10,554 nt of DNA from DATLFQ01 sp035540915. GTDB lineage: Bacteria; Actinomycetota; Acidimicrobiia; Acidimicrobiales; GCA-2861595. Shown piece after piece: positions 7,311 to 10,554 of the stretch (its first letter is position 1; each line of letters starts with the position of its first letter). The stretch lies in the NCBI GenBank assembly GCA_035540915.1, contig DATLFQ010000125.1, forward strand, positions 1 to 10,554, in the 5' to 3' direction. The notes beneath the pieces are model-generated. The model saw nothing but the letters and a program-made list of their open reading frames with translations, did no database searches and had not been told where the DNA came from. The position numbers were made by a program, and so were the translations under genes.

Positions 7311-7385
7311 TGGCGACTTGGGGAGAGTTCTCCACAAAATAAGGGTATCGGTAGATCTAGCTCCATAGATGCCGACGACGCCGGG

Positions 7386-7409
7386 TTCGGGACCAAAGTC
7401 CTATTGACG
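7386..7409 (+). promoter_or_regulatory. DosR/DevR-like palindrome abutting a -35-like TTGACG
   Basis: TTCGGGACCAAAGTCCTATT (7386-7405) matches the published mycobacterial DosR consensus TTSGGGACTWWAGTCCCSAA at 15 of 20 positions and at 12 of 13 in the central GGGACCAAAGTCC (7389-7401). TTGACG (7404-7409) overlaps its right edge. A hexamer GATGCT at 7427-7432 is 17 bp further on and could serve as -10. A NarL/LuxR-family activator site for the surface-protein gene is inferred; no such regulator is in the window. Confidence 0.45.
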
Positions 7410-7416
7410 GCCGGTA

Positions 7417-7515
7417 CTGTTCCGATGATGCTGTCTCCGGCGGAGACGGCGAGAGCGCACCGGGGGAGGAGCGCTCGCAGTTCGGTTGGAGCAAGGTCGC
7501 TCATCATCGGAACAG
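7417..7515. repeat. 99-bp element bounded by perfect 14-bp inverted repeats
   Basis: CTGTTCCGATGATG (7417-7430) and its exact reverse complement CATCATCGGAACAG (7502-7515) enclose 71 bp. Inside are a hairpin GTCTCC/GGAGAC (7433-7438 with 7442-7447) and a second one GAGCGC/GCGCTC (7453-7458 with 7471-7476). As RNA this would be a closed stem with at least two inner arms; as DNA it could be an operator or an invertible segment. No flanking target duplication is visible, so a mobile element is unlikely. Confidence 0.6.
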
Positions 7516-7690
7516 ATTTGTGTCACAGGCCTGGACTAAAGGGAAGTCTGGCTTCGGTCGTGATGAGCAAAGCTGTCTACTCGATGACCGGCGCCCGAAA
7601 CTGGCCCGAACTGCGCAAACTCGACGCCTCGGCAGACAGGGGTTCCCTGACCCCGTGGAACATCAACCGAGTGTGAGGAGTCGAGTGAAA

Positions 7691-8527
7691 ATGAACCATC
7701 CGCCGAGCCGGCGGCGAGTGTTCGCCGCCGCAGTGCTGTTCGGGCTGACGATGTTGTCCGTCACCGGTGCAGTGCCTGCCGGCGCCCAGAGCGCCGGCCT
7801 GACCTACACCGGCCGGGCGGCCGCCGTGTACACACCCACCGGGATCACCGTCAGCGGCTCCCAGGTCGTCGCTCCCGAGACCGTCGTGTGCCAGGCCGGT
7901 CCGCTCCCGCCGTCGGGCGGCACCTTCACCGCATGCAACGGCAACGTGGCGCTCCCGGCCGGCCTGGGCAACGTGAACGTTCTGAACCAGTCGGCCAACG
8001 GCGCCGCCGGTACCTCTTCGGCCACCTCCGAGGTCGCCAGCGCCAACCTGCTGCCCAACCCGATCGGTGGCGTCTTCGGCGTGGGTGGCCTGAACGCCAA
8101 CATCCAGGCGACCGTGCTGCGTGCCGCGACGTCGGTGACGTGCAGCAGCCACACCGAGAACTCCTCGCTGGCCACGCTGAGCCTGAACGGCTCCCCGATC
8201 ACGCCCATCAGCACCTCGCCGAACAGCTCCATCAGCCTGCTCAACAACGGGCTGATCGTGACCACGAACGTGCGTCAGTTCGACGCGGCGACCAACACCG
8301 CGACGGCCAGCGCACTGAAGCTGGAGTTCCCGGCCAATGGTCCGCTGCGTTCGGTCATCACCGGGACCATCTTCGTGTCCTACGCCCAGAGCGACCTGCA
8401 CAACTGCACGCCGCCGGTGATCTCCGAGTTCGAGAGCGCCCTCGTGGTCCCGGTGGCCGCCCTCGGTCTGCTGGGCCTGGGCTTCGTCATCCTCCGCCGT
8501 CGCAGCAGTCGGGCGATCGCGGCCTGA
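7691..8527 (+). CDS. Secreted surface protein with exosortase-type C-terminal sorting tail
   Basis: This 278-residue protein has a signal peptide (Arg-rich start, hydrophobic 11-28, cleavage probably after AGA at 32). A body of about 210 residues, rich in Ser, Asn, Thr, Ala and Val, follows, with four cysteines (67, 82, 151, 239) that could form two disulfides. The C-terminus is tripartite: SEFESALV (245-252), a hydrophobic segment VPVAALGLLGLGFVI (253-267), and RRRSSR. That is the plan of PEP-CTERM-like tails cut by exosortases, but the PEP motif is missing. The body resembles the actinobacterial 'choice-of-anchor P' type (TSSATSEVASANL, TVLRAATSVTC), a recognition I hold at moderate confidence. 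The ATG at 7691 lies 10 nt after GAGGAG; a GTG at 7685, 4 nt after it, is an equal alternative adding two residues. The exosortase gene downstream is the obvious processing enzyme. Cell-surface attachment is inferred; no enzyme activity is suggested. Confidence 0.85.
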   Translation: MNHPPSRRRVFAAAVLFGLTMLSVTGAVPAGAQSAGLTYTGRAAAVYTPTGITVSGSQVVAPETVVCQAGPLPPSGGTFTACNGNVALPAGLGNVNVLNQSANGAAGTSSATSEVASANLLPNPIGGVFGVGGLNANIQATVLRAATSVTCSSHTENSSLATLSLNGSPITPISTSPNSSISLLNNGLIVTTNVRQFDAATNTATASALKLEFPANGPLRSVITGTIFVSYAQSDLHNCTPPVISEFESALVVPVAALGLLGLGFVILRRRSSRAIAA

Positions 8528-8532
8528 CCGCC

Positions 8533-8551
8533 CGACGGTCCTCGGCCGTCG
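8533..8551 (+). terminator. Short hairpin after the surface-protein gene
   Basis: CGACGGTC (8533-8540) pairs with GGCCGTCG (8544-8551), 8 bp with one G-T wobble and a 3-nt loop, 5 nt after the stop codon. No T-run follows. Confidence 0.4.
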
Positions 8552-8565
8552 CCCCTGATCTCGAT

Positions 8566-8603
8566 TCGCCGGCCGGCGGACCCTCAGCTCCGCCGGCCGG
8601 CGA
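8566..8603 (+). terminator. Strong GC-rich hairpin between surface protein and exosortase
   Basis: TCGCCGGCCGGCGGA (8566-8580) and TCCGCCGGCCGGCGA (8589-8603) are perfect 15-bp inverted arms around the 8-nt loop CCCTCAGC. There is no T-run, as is common for actinobacterial hairpin terminators. It could end the surface-protein transcript, or thin it so that the exosortase is made in smaller amounts. Confidence 0.6.
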
Positions 8604-8672
8604 GTCGAATACGTGCGGTTCGCACTGCGGCCGCCGGCGCCAGGGGCATCGATCCGGCGCCCGTTGACCCCC

Positions 8673-10328
8673 ATGGCACTCGCACTCAACCCACAGCAGT
8701 TCGGCCCGGAGGGGCCGCTCGCGGGTCGCGCCCACCGTCGGGGCGCGGTCGGCCTGCGCGTCGTGGTGGCGCTTGCGGTGATCGCCGGCGCCTACCACCA
8801 CTCCCTCGTCGCACTCTTCGACTACCTGTCCACCGACACGCCACTGGCATACGTCGGGCTGGTCCCGGTCCTGGCCATGGCCCTGGCCCTCGTCAAGGCC
8901 CGCCCGCGGCCCGGTGAGCTGCGGGTCCCCGACCGCCAGTTCGACTGGATCCTCGGCGTCTGCCTGCTGGCGGCGGCCCTGTCGGTGGCCGTCCTGTTGC
9001 CCGAGCGCCTCTCCTACACCTTCTGGACGAACCGGATCGACCTGTTGGGGCTGCCGCTGTTCGCGGCAGGGGTGGTCGCGCTCCTGTTCGGAACCCGTGT
9101 CCTCTACCGCGTCCGGCTGCCGATCGCCTTCCTGCTCCTGGCCTGGCCGTTCCCCTACGAGCGGGTCGTCGATCGGGTGCTCTCGCTCAGCACCGACTTC
9201 GCCCTGTGGGGCGTCGAGCGGGGCCTGCCCGTGCTGGGCGGCGCCCAGCTGGTGCGCGACTCGGTGTACCTGGTGGGTGACGGTGCCCGGCAGTTCACGG
9301 TCAACGTCGCACCGACGTGCGCCGGCGCCAACAGCGGCGTCGGCTTCCTGCTGGTGGGCGGGGCCGCCGTGCTGCTCCTGCAGGGCGGGCGCCTCCGCAA
9401 GCTGGCCTGGCTGTTCACCGGTGTGGCCCTCATGCTCACCCTCAACATCGGCCGCCTCCTGGCGCTCTTCTGGGCCGGCGACCGCTACGGCGAGGAGGTG
9501 ATGATGCAGTCGCTCCACCCCTATGCCGGACTGGCCCTCTTCGTGGTCGGTTGCCTCGTGATGATCCTGCTGCTGCCGTGGTTCGGCATCAGCAGCGCAA
9601 CCCGTCGCGGACCCGGCGAGCCCGAGCAGGGGGCAGAGACGGGCGACGAGCCCGGGTCTGCCGTGATCGTTCACCGCCCGGTCACCCGCCTTCCCAGCGC
9701 CCGGACGGCGCTGGTGTTCGTGGTGCTCCTCGCCGCCCTTCTCGCCGGCAAGAACGCGGAGCTGGTTCGCTTCGAGCCGTTCGGCGCCACCAAGGACGAG
9801 GTTGCCGGCCGATCGGCTCTGGGTGGCGTCCAGGTGGCCGGCTGGACGGCGACGATGTACGAGGACGTGACCTGGGCCAAGCAGTACTTCGGGTCCACGT
9901 CGAGCTGGTGGCGGTACCTGTACGAGTCCGAGTCCGCAGGCCCGGCGGGACCCCAGCGCTCGATGTTCGTCGACGTGGTCAACGTCGACGACGTCGACAC
10001 CTTCTCCACGTATGGCCTGGAAGCGTGCTACCGCTTCCACGGCTACCAGATCGTGGAGTCCGGTCGCGCCGATGTGGGCACCGCCGCCGATGCGCAGACG
10101 GTGACCTATCTGAACGCCGAGACCGACAAGATCTGGTCGATCGTCTCGTGGGTCTCGCCGGTGCAGACCGGTTCGGGCCGGCGGTTCGAGCGGGTGGTGC
10201 TCCTGGCGTCGGTGGACGCCGTCGGCCAGTGGGAGCCCAAGGCCGATGCGTCGACAGCCGGGCTCGTGTCGTTCGCGCGGTCGTTCGTCGCGACCGCCGC
10301 CGGCGCGGCCGGGGCGACGGTCGCATGA
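8673..10328 (+). CDS. Exosortase fused to a C-terminal EpsI-like domain
   Basis: This 551-residue membrane protein should cut sorting tails such as that of the preceding gene product and pass the protein to a surface anchor. Residues about 25-305 hold about eight hydrophobic segments. The exosortase/archaeosortase catalytic triad is visible as Cys216 (VAPTCAGANSG), Arg261 (LNIGRLLALF) and His282 (SLHPYAG). A charged linker (310-342) and one more membrane segment (345-359) lead to an outer domain (about 362-545). It has EpsI/DUF3485-like marks: GGVQVAGWTA (384-393), a run of tyrosines, MFVDVVNV, and EACYRFHGYQIVESG (450-464), where EpsI proteins carry a Cys followed by a G-W/Y motif. The ATG at 8673 was chosen for the normal N-terminus; a GTG at 8613 and a TTG at 8664 are also in frame, and none has a good ribosome site. 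The next gene overlaps its stop by ATGA. Exosortase identity is firm; the EpsI assignment is moderate. Confidence 0.9.
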   Translation: MALALNPQQFGPEGPLAGRAHRRGAVGLRVVVALAVIAGAYHHSLVALFDYLSTDTPLAYVGLVPVLAMALALVKARPRPGELRVPDRQFDWILGVCLLAAALSVAVLLPERLSYTFWTNRIDLLGLPLFAAGVVALLFGTRVLYRVRLPIAFLLLAWPFPYERVVDRVLSLSTDFALWGVERGLPVLGGAQLVRDSVYLVGDGARQFTVNVAPTCAGANSGVGFLLVGGAAVLLLQGGRLRKLAWLFTGVALMLTLNIGRLLALFWAGDRYGEEVMMQSLHPYAGLALFVVGCLVMILLLPWFGISSATRRGPGEPEQGAETGDEPGSAVIVHRPVTRLPSARTALVFVVLLAALLAGKNAELVRFEPFGATKDEVAGRSALGGVQVAGWTATMYEDVTWAKQYFGSTSSWWRYLYESESAGPAGPQRSMFVDVVNVDDVDTFSTYGLEACYRFHGYQIVESGRADVGTAADAQTVTYLNAETDKIWSIVSWVSPVQTGSGRRFERVVLLASVDAVGQWEPKADASTAGLVSFARSFVATAAGAAGATVA

Positions 10329-10554
10329 GGGTGTCGCCGGCCACGCGTCGCGCACTGGCGCGGTCCCTCGGACGGCGACCGGCCCGCCGGGCCAACGGAG
10401 ACCTGGGTCGCGCCGCCGTCATGCGGTTGGCGAGGGCCACACCGACGGCGAGGGTGAGGGTCCCGGCGGCGCGACCCAGGTCTCCGTTGGCCCGGCGGGC
10501 CGGTCGCCGTCCGAGGGACCGCGCCAGTGCGCGACGCGTGGCCGGCGACACCCT
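10325..10554 (+). CDS. 5' end of a gene overlapping the exosortase stop; sequence beyond about 10418 unreliable
   Basis: ATGA at 10325-10328 joins the exosortase stop to a new start, the usual sign of translational coupling. The frame reads MRVSPATRRALARSLGRRPA and continues to about codon 31 (10417). After that it enters the loop and second arm of a 227-bp fold-back, where codons turn poor (AGG, ACA, TTG) and the protein becomes Arg-rich noise. Read on the opposite strand, the loop instead continues the same N-terminus with GRAAGTLTLAVGVALANRM, a membrane-segment-like stretch with good codons. The true gene is therefore probably a membrane protein with a basic cytoplasmic N-terminus, perhaps for polysaccharide export as often found near exosortases. 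That last step is a guess. Confidence 0.4.
   Translation, partial: MRVSPATRRALARSLGRRPARRANGDLGRAAVMRLARATPTARVRVPAARPRSPLARRAGRRPRDRASARRVAGDT
10328..10554. repeat. Perfect 91-bp inverted repeat with 45-nt loop at the window end
   Basis: Bases 10328-10418 are the exact reverse complement of 10464-10554; the loop is 10419-10463. The right arm stops exactly at the last base of the window. Perfect identity over 91 bp, the terminal position and the change in coding quality at the loop all fit a fold-back chimera from amplification or assembly rather than a natural palindrome. Confidence 0.93.

Larger units (their letters stand above)
7311..7690 (+). other. 380-bp non-coding leader/promoter region of the surface-protein gene
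   Basis: No convincing gene lies here, and the DNA is less GC-rich than its surroundings, especially 7330-7375. It begins with a small hairpin (GGAG/CTCC, 7322-7333) that may weakly end the glycosidase transcript. It then holds the DosR-like palindrome, a TTGACG hexamer and the inverted-repeat element described separately. From 7516 to 7674 there are further short hairpins, such as 7531-7537 with 7545-7551, but nothing I can name. GAGGAG at 7675-7680 is the ribosome site of the next gene. Confidence 0.6.

Noticed and set aside
7322..7333. Hairpin after the GH26 stop as a full terminator
   Set aside because: Four or five base pairs with a very small loop and no T-run; mentioned only within the intergenic entry.
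7531..7615. Faint similarity to a class I cyclic di-GMP riboswitch (GAGCAAAGC, then GATGACCGG)
   Set aside because: The GGCAAACC segment and the GNRA tetraloop of the first hairpin are missing and the stems do not fold as required. A covariance search would decide.
7404..7676. Small plus-strand frame of 90 codons in the leader region, and a minus-strand one at 7289-7507
   Set aside because: Both overlap the inverted-repeat element and the promoter, lack ribosome sites, and have mixed codon choice unlike the neighbouring genes.
8487..10355. Long minus-strand open frame opposite the exosortase
   Set aside because: The protein is Gln/Glu/Arg/His-rich with no domain; the plus strand encodes membrane segments and the catalytic Cys, Arg and His.
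9979..10551. Minus-strand open frame starting in the right arm of the terminal fold-back
   Set aside because: Its first 45 or so residues only mirror the gene that starts at 10325; the rest is antisense to the exosortase. It is a product of the fold-back.

Overview
The window comes from a very GC-rich bacterium. Third codon positions are almost all G or C, several starts are GTG or TTG, and the genes look actinobacterial: an OmpR/HisKA pair with apparently leaderless promoters, and an exosortase with a surface protein resembling the 'choice-of-anchor P' type. An actinobacterium, perhaps of the Acidimicrobiia, is my inference; no rRNA or marker gene is present to prove it.

Left part, minus strand (1-3183). 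Reading in transcription order: a class I SAM-dependent methyltransferase (2365-3183), an OmpR-type response regulator (1601-2299), its sensor histidine kinase (96-1586), and the first codons of an unidentified gene running off the left edge (1-50). The regulator and the edge gene are preceded by the same promoter layout: 11-bp direct repeats of a CTCCCAGG-like box, then GCACAGTG at identical spacing, then a start codon 6-7 nt past the CACAGT hexamer. This suggests that the regulator controls itself and the edge gene.

Middle part, plus strand (3289-7310). A copper-radical oxidase of the galactose oxidase/glyoxal oxidase type carries six N-terminal propeller-like repeats. All the metal and cofactor residues are present, but no secretion signal is visible. 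Next comes a secreted GH26 (mannanase-family) glycoside hydrolase with an N-terminal DNRLRE/CBM96-like domain. Together they suggest work on a mannose- or galactose-containing glycan, although the two signals for cell location disagree.

Right part, plus strand (7311-10554). A 380-bp non-coding region holds a DosR/DevR-like palindrome next to a -35-like hexamer and a 99-bp element bounded by perfect 14-bp inverted repeats. It precedes a secreted protein with an exosortase-type C-terminal tripartite tail. Two hairpins separate that gene from an exosortase fused to an EpsI-like (DUF3485-like) C-terminal domain. This looks like a dedicated substrate and transpeptidase pair for surface anchoring. 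A further gene starts in ATGA overlap with the exosortase, but the last 227 bases form a perfect 91-bp fold-back with a 45-nt loop, which I take to be a chimeric contig end.

Stretches over 300 bases without a gene: only 7311-7690, described as its own entry.
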